Source: Mangrovibacterium marinum (GTDB lineage: Bacteria > Bacteroidota > Bacteroidia > Bacteroidales > Prolixibacteraceae). Taken from it: a stretch of 39,281 nucleotides of DNA. Below are positions 16,704 through 25,284 of the stretch, one piece after another. The notes under the pieces are model-generated. The model was not told the origin of the DNA. It made no database searches and saw only the letters and a list, made by a program, of their open reading frames with translations. The position numbers and the translations under genes are program-made. Numbering within the stretch: the first letter of the stretch is position 1; every line of letters begins with the position of its first letter. The DNA lies in contig NZ_QAAD01000014.1 of NCBI RefSeq assembly GCF_003046625.1, forward strand, positions 1 to 39,281, read 5' to 3'.

Positions 16704-18194
16704 CTATTTCTTTTTCGATGAGGATTGAAGGAGTTCTTCGGGAACAATTGCCTCGCCGTGTTCAAAGTCGTACAGGGTTTGAATTTTGAGGTTCAGCAAT
16801 TCAATTTTATAGTCGATCAGCGCTTGTGCGTAGGACATCTTTTGGGTTGAAAGCTGTGTTTGGTAGAGCCCCAGATCCATACCGGTCAGGTCGCCGTTGC
16901 GATAACGTTCCTGGTTAATTTCGTAAGTAAGCTGGGCGTTGCGTTCGTTTTGTTTGGCAATTTCAATCTGCATTTTCTGGTTTTGCAGGCTGCGGTAAGT
17001 CGAACGGATGTCGATGATGATCTGCTTTTTTTCTTCGTCCAGATCCAGTTCTGCTGATTCAATAACCGCTTCCTGCGCTCTGATGCGCGCTTTTTTCTCC
17101 CCCCAGTCAAACACGGGAACATTAAAGGAAACCGACACTTGCGGGTTGCGGGTGGGATTGTTGTAAATGTCGGCCAGTTTTTCGTTTTCACCAATTAAGC
17201 CAATCGAAAGGTTTACATCGCCTTTGAATTCGTTTTGCGCTTTGGTGGTAATTAAGGTAAACTGGGAGTTCTCGATATCAATCTCACGCTGACGGATTTC
17301 CATGCGCGATTTCAGGCCGTAGTCAATTGCCTTTTGCATATCCACTTTCACCTCCGAGGCGTTAACATCGGCCATCACGGCAATTTCCTCGAAAATGTCC
17401 ATCCCGATGTATTGCTTAAATTGGTCTTTGGCATTGTCGAGGGTAACCTGCTGGTTTTGTACATCCGACTGAGCTTGTGCATAGTTTAGCTCCGCCTGGT
17501 ACAGTTCCTCTTTGGCCGACAAACCAGCTTCCACTTTGTTTTTGGTGATCTCGTAGGTTTCCTTCGTGTTTTTAAGCTCGTCCTGTGAGATGGAGAGACT
17601 CATCTGGGCCAGATAAACATTGTAAAAGAACTGCGTAACCTGTTTTTCAAGATTCAGCTTTTGCATGGCATAACTCAGGTTCGAGTTTTCCAGGTCGAGC
17701 TCCAGTGTTTTCAATTCTTGTTTTAGTTTGTTGTAGGTGAAAAGGGGTTGGGTTACACTAAGGTACAGGTTGTTTGTGAACGCCTCGTTTTCGAGTCCAC
17801 TGGAGGTACTGTTGCTTTTTTGCCAGCCAAAGCTGTTAACCAGCGAGATGGTTCCATCGGTAACCAAAACCGGTTGCTCAATGGTGAAAGTGCCGTAGCT
17901 GGCCAGGTTCTCGTTGGTATACCAGGTTGAAGTATAATCGTCGAATGAACGGTTTTTACTGTAGTCAACAGGGGTAAGGCTGAGTGTGAATTGTGATTTT
18001 AATGCTGCTTTTTGGGCTTTCAGCAGTTGTTGCGAGCGTTCCAAATTCAATAGTGAAGTTCGGATTGAAGGACTGTTTTGTTGGGCAATCTCCATGGCTT
18101 TGTCGAGCGTGAGGATTTGTTGTGCCGACAAAAAGCCGCCGGGCAATACTGTACAGAAAAGCAGAAGCTTGATTTGGGTTAGAATGGATTTCAT
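16704..18194 (-). CDS. TolC-family outer-membrane channel
   Basis: The 496-residue protein has a cleavable signal peptide ending ...GGFLSAQQ and two outer-membrane efflux (OEP) repeats with long amphipathic helices. Examples are LTLDKAMEIAQQNSPSIRTS at the start, KNKVEAGLSAKEELYQAELN in the first repeat, and NQERYRNGDLTGMDLGLYQ in the second. VSFNVPVFDWGEKKARIRAQ is a typical TolC strand-helix junction. It starts 15 nt after the permease/M1-like gene and is followed by the adaptor gene. It should be the exit duct for the RND pumps. Confidence 0.93.
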   Translation of the reverse strand: MKSILTQIKLLLFCTVLPGGFLSAQQILTLDKAMEIAQQNSPSIRTSLLNLERSQQLLKAQKAALKSQFTLSLTPVDYSKNRSFDDYTSTWYTNENLASYGTFTIEQPVLVTDGTISLVNSFGWQKSNSTSSGLENEAFTNNLYLSVTQPLFTYNKLKQELKTLELDLENSNLSYAMQKLNLEKQVTQFFYNVYLAQMSLSISQDELKNTKETYEITKNKVEAGLSAKEELYQAELNYAQAQSDVQNQQVTLDNAKDQFKQYIGMDIFEEIAVMADVNASEVKVDMQKAIDYGLKSRMEIRQREIDIENSQFTLITTKAQNEFKGDVNLSIGLIGENEKLADIYNNPTRNPQVSVSFNVPVFDWGEKKARIRAQEAVIESAELDLDEEKKQIIIDIRSTYRSLQNQKMQIEIAKQNERNAQLTYEINQERYRNGDLTGMDLGLYQTQLSTQKMSYAQALIDYKIELLNLKIQTLYDFEHGEAIVPEELLQSSSKKK

Positions 18195-18209
18195 TATCGA
18201 TTTTGTTTT

Positions 18210-21200
18210 TTACTGTTTTATCAATTTTATGGCATCGGCAATAACCATGGTGCCGGTGTTTTCGTTGGTCAGTTCAACCAGAGCGGTGTCGGGCGAGAAA
18301 TAGTAGGCACCCAGATGGTTCCAGCCGTCTTCGGCCGACTTTAGGTCAACATTCATTTTTTCGTCGCCATCGTCGTGGTGGATAATGTAATGATATTCAC
18401 CCGGGTTTCGGTTGCGTCCCCAGCCCCGTTGATTTTCTTTCGAGATGTAGGTATACACATCGTAAAATCCGGCTTGCTGAATGGGAATATTCCATTGTGC
18501 CTTATGGCTGCCGTCGCCCGACCGGATGTAATAGGCCGAGCGGATATAGGCGCCATAAAAGCCCGAGTTGGTGGTTAATGTCCAGTTAAGTTCCGGTCGC
18601 CAGCGGTTGAAGCCCTGGTAGCGGTCGGCGTTGGGCTTTTCGGGAATCAGCAGCTTTTGTAACAAGCTCACATCGCTGGTGCCAGTAACCGTAAAGCCCG
18701 GATCCTCATTGTCCAGGATGATTTCGTTGTCTTCGGCAATGTGAACGGGAGTGTCCACGATTTTTTCACCTTCATAAGGTGTTGCCTTTTGGTCTTCTTC
18801 AATATTATCGAGCGGAAGGTTTATTGCTGAAGGAATATTTTTGGATGCCAGGGTGTTGATGCTTGCTCCGCGGGGTGTGCCCGACAAAAGGAAGCTCACC
18901 TCCTTGGTTTGGTTGCCGTCCAGTTGTATCAGCTTGGTGATATTGTCCGATGAGCTTCGGTTGCGTCCAAAGCCTCCGCCGGTTCTGAACTCAACCGACA
19001 AAATGCCTTCGGTATCCTCGGTGTTGCTGACTTTCAGTTTAACCATTGTTTTCAGTTGGTCGCCATCCAGCACGTTTACAGCCGATACATTGCCGATCAG
19101 GAAGGCCGGCAGTTCGGTGCTGCTAAACCATCCTTTCATATAGGGGATCAGGTCGAAGCCAAACTGGCTGCGTACCCGGCGGTTGAAATCTTCGATTGAG
19201 GCATTGCTGAATTTGATTTCGTTCAGATAGTCGAAGAGGAAATCCTCGAATGCGTCATCGCCGGCTTTCTTTTTCACCAATGAAAACAAGGTTGTCCCTT
19301 TCAGCTGAATGACATTATCGATGATTTGTTTCTTTTCCGGATCCTTCAGCAAATCTTCGAAACTGTTGGAGAGTAAGGCCAGGTTGGCTTGTTCGTCTTC
19401 CGACATTCCCTGGATGTCGCGCATCCAGCCCATCTGATTGTTATCAAGACTGCTCTCCTTGTAACTTTCGAATACGCGGTCGGTTACCGGCCATTGCTCC
19501 GAGCTAATGTAGTAGGCATAGTTGTAAAACAGCGGGAAAGCGTAATAGGTGTTCTGGGTTTCTTCGACCTGCATCTGGCCACCCGAGCGGCTGAAGTTTG
19601 GTCGTCCCGAGGCTCTGGTAAACGAGGAGATGAAGTTTTTCAACACCTGAATTTTCTTTTCTTCGGGGGTCATCTCCTGGCTTCGGTCGCGGCGTCCCCA
19701 TCGTCCCATATTGCTGAAACGTCCTTCAAAATCGGCATCATCCACCAAAACTCCTTTCTCGCCAAAGAGCACCATTTCCGGTTGCATTTGTTCCCGGGTG
19801 CCACTCAGCACCCGTTCGTAACTGTAAAACTGAACTGGCGTTTCAACCAGCGAGAAGCGTTCGAAGGGATAGTACAGGTCGAGCGATCGTTCAAAGTCTT
19901 GCAGGGCTTCGGCAACAACTGCCGGTATGGTGTCCTTAATGTCTTCGAAAAAGTTGGTGAAGTAATCGTGTCCTTTCTGGTAATAGATATTGAAGTCCAG
20001 CCCGTCGATGTTTTGTTCCAGCAGGTTGTACTCGCCAATGACCAGAGATATCTGTGAGTTAGCATGAGTCGACTCAAATTTGAAGGTGTCTCCGTCCTGC
20101 TCAGCCTTACCCTGCGAAATTGCTGTCAGCCCCGGAGTTGTTGTTACTTCCAGCTTGTAATTACTGAACTGGCGGGCTAACCACTGACTGTTTGTTTTTC
20201 CATAGCCGGCTCCCGGAATAGGGTACCAATTGGCTTCCCGGGTTAACAGCACGTAGTCGGGTGTGAGAAATGCATATCGTTTGTCGATTTGGTACATGAA
20301 GTTTTTGAAGGCCTCGGCCCGGGTTTCTTCATCAATATCCAGGAAACAGGCTGCTTCGTTGATGTGCCCTTTGTAGGTAAATTCAAATTCGGCTTTTTCC
20401 CCCGGCGAAAGCTCGAAATTCGTTAGCGATACGACATTTAGCTTTTGGTCAAAGGCCTGTGGCTTTCCGTTTGCGTTGAGTTGCTCAAGTTGAAGACCCG
20501 GATTCAGACTGAAAATTACCTTTTTCAAGGTCGATTTCTGACTGTTTTTAACCTTCAGTTTTGCCGTTACTTCAATTTGGTTGCCTTCGTGCTTTAAGCG
20601 GATGTCGTAGTCGGCTACGTCGACTGCTGCCGTTCCCAGGTAGCTCTCATTCAGCTGAAGCATATCCTCGCGGAGATGCTGGTCGTTCATGAATCCGTTG
20701 ACATGAGAATAACCTAAATAAAGTCCAAATAGTACGCAGACCGTTCCCAAAATGTTCGAGATATACCGAACGCCATCGGATTGCGGCAGACGTTTCAGAA
20801 AAAGGACGGTGTAGAAGATAAATCCCAAGCCGAAGAAGAAGTACATACCCCGGTGGATGAGCAGCGTCGGCAGGTTGCCAAAGCCTACAAAATCGGAGTA
20901 GGTCAGGGGGATGTTGAAGGACATATAGTCGAACAGGTAATAAAACTTATCCTGCAGGTAAAACAATGAAATGGCGACATAACCAAGCATCACCACAAAG
21001 GTGATCGCCTGATTTTTCAACAGCGACATCATCAAAAACGACAAGCCCATAATGAACACCAGGGTGGGGATGCTGATTAGCAAAAAGTAATAAAGGTAAC
21101 TGGCAAGGTTAACATCAACGTTTTTGGCAATCAGGTTGAACAGAAGCGTGATGGCTAAAATAATCAGGTTGAGCACCAGGAAAACGCCGAGGTTGCCGAT

Positions 21201-21539
21201 GGTTTTTCCCATCACGTATTCGCCGTTGGTCATCGGACGGACATAGATGACATCGGTGGTGTCCAGCTTTTTATCCCGTTTCAGAAAGTCGCTGGCCAGG
21301 AAAATTGCAATAATTGCCTGAACAACATTTAGCATCAACAGATTGACGTAGGGGATGTTGGCTGGTAAGGCTTTCAACTGCCACAAGCCCGTACCTCCGT
21401 TGGCCTGAATAAGCGTTCCGACATTGAAAAAGGTAAGAACAACGATGGCCAGTATCGAGAAAACCCTGAAAAACCAGCTTCGGAGCAGTGTCTTGGTTTC
21501 GTACTTGGCAATTGAGTTTATATAGTGCAGAGAGATCAT
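18210..21539 (-). CDS. ABC permease fused to an M1-peptidase-like domain and a golvesin-C-like domain
   Basis: The 1109-residue protein opens with an ABC-2-type permease of about six to seven helices (~20-275; RPMTNGEYVMGKTIGN is the typical loop). A long region (~300-870) follows with the strand pattern of the M1 aminopeptidase N-terminal and catalytic domains (VDVADYDIRLKHEG, then YYPFERFSLVETPVQFYSYE). No HExxH zinc motif occurs anywhere in it; the nearest equivalent stretch reads YYISSEQWPV. It is therefore probably not a working zinc peptidase. The last ~140 residues (~970-1108) look like a golvesin C-terminal/xanthan-lyase accessory domain: GFYDVYTYISKENQRGWG, YHYIIHHDDGDEKMNVDL, GWNHLGAYYFSP and MVIADAIKLI. 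The gene follows the ABC ATPase at 21648. Permease-M1 fusions beside such ATPases are known in Bacteroidota; the extra C-terminal domain is the odd part. Confidence 0.82.
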   Translation of the reverse strand: MISLHYINSIAKYETKTLLRSWFFRVFSILAIVVLTFFNVGTLIQANGGTGLWQLKALPANIPYVNLLMLNVVQAIIAIFLASDFLKRDKKLDTTDVIYVRPMTNGEYVMGKTIGNLGVFLVLNLIILAITLLFNLIAKNVDVNLASYLYYFLLISIPTLVFIMGLSFLMMSLLKNQAITFVVMLGYVAISLFYLQDKFYYLFDYMSFNIPLTYSDFVGFGNLPTLLIHRGMYFFFGLGFIFYTVLFLKRLPQSDGVRYISNILGTVCVLFGLYLGYSHVNGFMNDQHLREDMLQLNESYLGTAAVDVADYDIRLKHEGNQIEVTAKLKVKNSQKSTLKKVIFSLNPGLQLEQLNANGKPQAFDQKLNVVSLTNFELSPGEKAEFEFTYKGHINEAACFLDIDEETRAEAFKNFMYQIDKRYAFLTPDYVLLTREANWYPIPGAGYGKTNSQWLARQFSNYKLEVTTTPGLTAISQGKAEQDGDTFKFESTHANSQISLVIGEYNLLEQNIDGLDFNIYYQKGHDYFTNFFEDIKDTIPAVVAEALQDFERSLDLYYPFERFSLVETPVQFYSYERVLSGTREQMQPEMVLFGEKGVLVDDADFEGRFSNMGRWGRRDRSQEMTPEEKKIQVLKNFISSFTRASGRPNFSRSGGQMQVEETQNTYYAFPLFYNYAYYISSEQWPVTDRVFESYKESSLDNNQMGWMRDIQGMSEDEQANLALLSNSFEDLLKDPEKKQIIDNVIQLKGTTLFSLVKKKAGDDAFEDFLFDYLNEIKFSNASIEDFNRRVRSQFGFDLIPYMKGWFSSTELPAFLIGNVSAVNVLDGDQLKTMVKLKVSNTEDTEGILSVEFRTGGGFGRNRSSSDNITKLIQLDGNQTKEVSFLLSGTPRGASINTLASKNIPSAINLPLDNIEEDQKATPYEGEKIVDTPVHIAEDNEIILDNEDPGFTVTGTSDVSLLQKLLIPEKPNADRYQGFNRWRPELNWTLTTNSGFYGAYIRSAYYIRSGDGSHKAQWNIPIQQAGFYDVYTYISKENQRGWGRNRNPGEYHYIIHHDDGDEKMNVDLKSAEDGWNHLGAYYFSPDTALVELTNENTGTMVIADAIKLIKQ

Positions 21540-21574
21540 AGTTTGTATTTGTTGTCGTTAGCTTTCTGTTTTTA

Positions 21575-21604
21575 TTGCGGGTTTTACTTCAAGTCAACCC
21601 CGCA
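21575..21604. other. Hairpin in the operon leader of the permease/M1-like gene
   Basis: TTGCGGG (21575-21581) pairs with CCCGCAA (21598-21604) in the 108-nt gap between the ABC ATPase and the permease/M1-like gene, the largest gap in the operon. No T-run follows on the minus strand, so it is not a plain terminator. It may slow or protect the mRNA. I found no separate promoter in this gap. Confidence 0.4.
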
Positions 21605-21647
21605 ACAACCTGTTATCTTTTTCTTTTGCCTTCTTCCTTTTGCGTTC

Positions 21648-22541
21648 TTACACAGCACTCCACTGGTTTAGCTGGTTTTCCATGAAATACACGTAAGCAT
21701 GTTCCAGGTTTGGATCGATATTGTGGCCGTAATAGCCGTTAATCTGATCGGCAACCACCTGAATTTCCCACCCCTCGGGCGTAGGCACCGTTGAAATAAC
21801 CGGGTACTTCTCGTTAATCTCCATATATTCGCTTTCGGTAGCCTTAATGAGCCATACCTTGCCATTGGCTTGGCTCACAATGTCGTCGGGGGAGCCGGTG
21901 TAGGCCAGTTTACCTTTGTTCAGCAGGGCCATACTGGTACAGGTGCTCGAAATGTCGCCGACGATGTGGGTCGATAGAATGATGGTCACATCGTTTGTTG
22001 AAATGGTTGACAACAAGTTGCGGAATCGGATTCGTTCTTCGGGGTCCAGACCGGTGGTTGGCTCGTCAACAATGATCACCCGGGGACTATTAATCAGAGC
22101 CTGGGCAATTCCCAGACGTCGCTTCATCCCTCCCGAGAGGCGGTTGGCCTGGCGGTCGCGTGCTTCGAACAGGCCAACTTCTTCCAGCATGCGGTCCACC
22201 TGCTCAGCTCTTATCTTTCGGTTTTTAATGCCCGACAGGCGTGCGGCATAGTCCAGAAATTCGTAGGTCTTCAGTTTCGAGAAAAAACGAAAATCCTGGG
22301 GCAGATAACCAAGCATCTTTCGGATCTCTTTGCGGTTTTTAACCAAGTCGAGGCCATCGATGGTGACCTTACCCGAGCTGGGTTTCATCAGGGTGACCAA
22401 AATCCGCATCAGGCTCGACTTGCCTGCGCCGTTAGGTCCCAGAAGGCCAAACATACCTTCGTTGATCTCCAGGTTGATGTCGTTGATTGCCCTGTTTCCG
22501 TTCGGATAAATCTTACTAAGACCTTCAATACTAATCTTCAT
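21648..22541 (-). CDS. ABC transporter ATP-binding protein, first gene of the efflux operon
   Basis: The 297-residue ATPase has all expected motifs: A-loop Y12, Walker A GPNGAGKS (K41), Q-loop in YLPQDF, signature LSGGMKR, Walker B VIIVDEP and H-loop STHIVGD. It belongs to the same subgroup as the ATPase domain of the RND fusion, sharing GMFGLLGPNGAGKS, RIRFRNLL and a C-terminus of the form E-(H/D)-AY. The next gene is a permease/M1-like fusion, its likely partner. It opens a seven-gene minus-strand run that continues to 7078 with short gaps or overlaps. The start MKISIEGLSKIY is canonical. Confidence 0.93.
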   Translation of the reverse strand: MKISIEGLSKIYPNGNRAINDINLEINEGMFGLLGPNGAGKSSLMRILVTLMKPSSGKVTIDGLDLVKNRKEIRKMLGYLPQDFRFFSKLKTYEFLDYAARLSGIKNRKIRAEQVDRMLEEVGLFEARDRQANRLSGGMKRRLGIAQALINSPRVIIVDEPTTGLDPEERIRFRNLLSTISTNDVTIILSTHIVGDISSTCTSMALLNKGKLAYTGSPDDIVSQANGKVWLIKATESEYMEINEKYPVISTVPTPEGWEIQVVADQINGYYGHNIDPNLEHAYVYFMENQLNQWSAV

Positions 22542-22892
22542 GCTGGTACTATTGAGTTACAACTATTGCGAATAGTCAGAATTACATCTCCTAAGACTGA
22601 CCGTTTTTCGAATCGTTTAATTGAACGTACAAAAGTTAACAGAAAAAGTGTGAATTTTACTATTCTTCGACAAACTATCGGATTTTGTCGGTAAACGGGG
22701 GGCTGAAATTTGTTCATTTGATTGCTTCAGAAACTATTTTGCAGCGGTATTGGAGCACAAATGTTAATTTATTTGCCTACGATAATCATTTTTTGGCTTA
22801 ATAATTGTCCTGAATCGCTCAACTTCTGATAATTTTATAAAGCACTGGCCGGTTGAATAGCTCAGTATCGGCTTTTCTTTAAAAACAGATCC
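22542..22892. other. Divergent intergenic region with two inverted repeats
   Basis: This 351-bp A/T-rich gap separates the efflux operon (minus) from the PagL-like gene (plus) and must hold both promoters. No exact TAnnTTTG was found; the nearest on the minus strand is TTAACTTTTG (complement of 22630-22639), which has one extra base. Two inverted repeats are plain. ACTATT-GCG-AATAGT (22562-22576) lies about 20 nt before the ATPase start. CGACAAA-N9-TTTGTCG (22668-22690) lies further upstream. Either could be an operator, but no regulator gene is adjacent. Confidence 0.45.
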
Positions 22893-24122
22893 ATGACAAC
22901 ACGAACTAAAATTGGAATACTTTTCATCTTGTTGCTATTTGGGGCAGCAGGCGGAAATACTGCTTTGGCCTGGAGTCCTCTCAAGCTGGGCTTGAAGCTG
23001 GATTCCTTGTTCCATCAACCGAAGCGTTATAGTTTTTTCTCAACGCGTTATCATGCAGGCCGTGTTTTGCAAACAAATGATTTTCTGCGTGGCGAGAATC
23101 TTCGGGGTAACCCGATTAACTCCTTCAACGCAATCGCCTTCAGTTATGGGGTTCAAACTGCCGGCCAAAAAGAGTGGCATCATATTCTGAACTTTCCCTA
23201 CTACGGATTCTCTTTTTACAATGCCGATTTTTTCAATTCTCAGGAGCTCGGGTATCCAACCGCTTTAGCCGGTTTCATGGGCTTTCCACTGGTGCGCGGT
23301 GCCCGCTCGGTATTTGGTTACGAACTGGGCTTTGGGTTAAGCTACAACTGGAAAGCCTACGATGCGTACCGAAACCCATTTAATGTGGCAATTGGCTCGC
23401 ACCGGACGGTTTATGTTGATGTGAGCGCTTTTTACAGCTACGATCTGACCAAGCGCTGGCAGTTAAAAACCGGATTGAGCTTTACGCACTTCTCGAATGG
23501 AGCAACCAAAAAGCCCAATGCGGGAATTAACCTGGTATCGCCTTTTGTTGAGGTGAATTACAGTTTGCGCGATCGCCCCCTGCTTGTTCGCGAAGCTCAG
23601 CCGGCTTACAATAAACAGCTGGAGCTGGCCTTGCAGCTGGGAGCCGGGAAAAAGCAGGAAATCTACCGCAGTCCGGATGACGAAGAGTTAAAGACGGTTG
23701 GTAATTTCTCGGTGATCAATATTTCGGCAGCGCTGCTGAAACAGTATAGCTGGAAAAATAAATTTGGAGCAGGCGTCGATCTGAGCTACGATACGCAGGG
23801 CAATGTGGCGATAAACTACGACAGTAGCGGGCTGCCAATTGTCGAGAAGTCGGACAGGATGATTGACAAGATGAGGCTGGGGATTTACGGAACCTACGAG
23901 TTTTGTGTCAACCGCCTGTCTATTGCTTCGTACCTCGGGGTTTATGCATTGCGAGAATCATACGACAGTGAGCCGCCGCTGATTTATCAAAAGTTTGGCT
24001 TGAAATACCACTTCCGCAACGATATGTACATCGGCTTGTTGGTCAGGGCGCACAAATTTACCGTAGCCGACGTCATTGAGTGGAATGTTGGCTATCGGCT
24101 GCGGTGGCGAAGGAACAACTAA
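22893..24122 (+). CDS. PagL-like acyloxyacyl hydrolase / lipid A 3-O-deacylase family outer-membrane protein
   Basis: The 409-residue protein has a signal peptide (KIGILFILLLFGAAGGNTALA) and beta-barrel strand patterns. RYHAGRVLQTNDFLRGENLRG and TGLSFTHFSNGATKKPNAGIN match the PagL-like (PF09411) group in Bacteroidota. H199 and S201 of HFSNG correspond to the His-x-Ser catalytic pair. A glutamate downstream (E220 in SPFVEVNYS) may be the third residue, though the spacing is longer than in Pseudomonas PagL. The enzyme would remove an acyl chain from lipid A in the outer membrane. The barrel is larger than classical PagL (~170 aa). It ends 8 nt before the converging gldB. Confidence 0.75.
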   Translation: MTTRTKIGILFILLLFGAAGGNTALAWSPLKLGLKLDSLFHQPKRYSFFSTRYHAGRVLQTNDFLRGENLRGNPINSFNAIAFSYGVQTAGQKEWHHILNFPYYGFSFYNADFFNSQELGYPTALAGFMGFPLVRGARSVFGYELGFGLSYNWKAYDAYRNPFNVAIGSHRTVYVDVSAFYSYDLTKRWQLKTGLSFTHFSNGATKKPNAGINLVSPFVEVNYSLRDRPLLVREAQPAYNKQLELALQLGAGKKQEIYRSPDDEELKTVGNFSVINISAALLKQYSWKNKFGAGVDLSYDTQGNVAINYDSSGLPIVEKSDRMIDKMRLGIYGTYEFCVNRLSIASYLGVYALRESYDSEPPLIYQKFGLKYHFRNDMYIGLLVRAHKFTVADVIEWNVGYRLRWRRNN

Positions 24123-24130
24123 GCGGACAG

Positions 24131-25129
24131 CTAGGGTTGGTAAGCCGAGAAATTCAGAATCTTTTTACTGTCTTTCTCCTGCATTAACTGAGGGATGCTC
24201 ACGCCCGGATTGTTTTTCATGTAAGCTTTTACAATTTGCCATCCCAGCCAGCAACCGGTTCTTCCCGGTGAGTCGGTTGTAAAACTCGATGTGTACGGAG
24301 CATCATCAGTGTAGCGGATGATGTCCATCCGTTCGTTGGAGAACAGCATCCGGTGCTCGGCCAGATAGGTCCAGATGGCATTTTCGCGATCCTTGCAAAA
24401 AGCCAGTTGCTTTTGGCTGAAGCCGATTTTCAGGCTGTCGGGGCAGTCGGGCAGAACCGCATCGAGCAAGTAGAGTAACTGCCCTTCGTAGATCATCCGG
24501 TCAATCAGTTGCGGGCCGTAACCATCAAATGGAAATTGGGTCATGCACCAGGCATACAGGGCTTCGGGAACAATTCGTCCGGGATGCATATTTTGTTGCA
24601 GGTATTGCGGAATGCCCAGACGGGGGTAATAGTCACAGTCGACCCCCAGGTATTTGTCCAGACCGATGCCCATCAGACTGTCAGTCATGACAATGGATTG
24701 GTTGAAACCACTGTTGCAGCTAAAAACCTCGGGAATGGTTTTCTCGGGGAAATAATAGTGGAAATAACGAAACGCTTCGGTAAGTTGCTCTTCCAGCTGT
24801 TGTTGGTCAATTTGCGTATTAATTTGGTTATTGACCTCCAGCATGAGCGAGTCGTTCACGAACGAGGAAAGGATGTCGGTGAATCCCGAATCTTCGGGAA
24901 AACCGATCCGGATTACCTCGCTGCTAAACAGGGGCAGGATGGAAGGGTATTTTTTTTGAAGTTCCGGCAAAGCCTTTTGCAGCGAGTCGCGGCTGGCAAA
25001 AAGATCGTTGCCGAAGCGATGCAGTTTGAAATTGATGTGGGTATCCGACAGATCAACTTTAAAAGGATTGCGTTGGCAGGCAGCCAACACAAAAAGCGCA
25101 CAAACAAGCAACAGGAACAGCTTCTTCAT
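24131..25129 (-). CDS. gldB: GldB-like gliding motility lipoprotein
   Basis: The 332-residue lipoprotein has the lipobox VLAAC (C18). It matches GldB by HINFKLHRFGNDLF near the start, DCDYYPRLGIPQYLQQNMHP in the middle, and the C-terminal TGCWLGWQIVKAYMKNNPGVSIPQLM. GldB is needed for gliding and type IX secretion in Flavobacterium, but homologues occur in non-gliding Bacteroidota too. NAD+ synthase lies two genes away; nadE-gldB proximity is also known in Flavobacterium. No gldC is seen. The gene is 155 bp downstream of the duplicated-domain secreted gene on the same strand. Confidence 0.87.
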   Translation of the reverse strand: MKKLFLLLVCALFVLAACQRNPFKVDLSDTHINFKLHRFGNDLFASRDSLQKALPELQKKYPSILPLFSSEVIRIGFPEDSGFTDILSSFVNDSLMLEVNNQINTQIDQQQLEEQLTEAFRYFHYYFPEKTIPEVFSCNSGFNQSIVMTDSLMGIGLDKYLGVDCDYYPRLGIPQYLQQNMHPGRIVPEALYAWCMTQFPFDGYGPQLIDRMIYEGQLLYLLDAVLPDCPDSLKIGFSQKQLAFCKDRENAIWTYLAEHRMLFSNERMDIIRYTDDAPYTSSFTTDSPGRTGCWLGWQIVKAYMKNNPGVSIPQLMQEKDSKKILNFSAYQP

Positions 25130-25284
25130 ATCTCTGTATTTTCAACATGGAGTATTCAACGGAAAAGCCTTTGGCAGCGCAAGACAATCCATTGAACGGT
25201 GTTTTGAAAAAAATATTTCAGCGATGATAGCTAAAAAAGGCTATTCTGTCAAGTCCGAAACGGGTAAATAAGTGCCTGCAATCG

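Noticed and set aside
18210-21539. Active M1 aminopeptidase
   Set aside because: No HExxH with downstream glutamate is found in the M1-like region.
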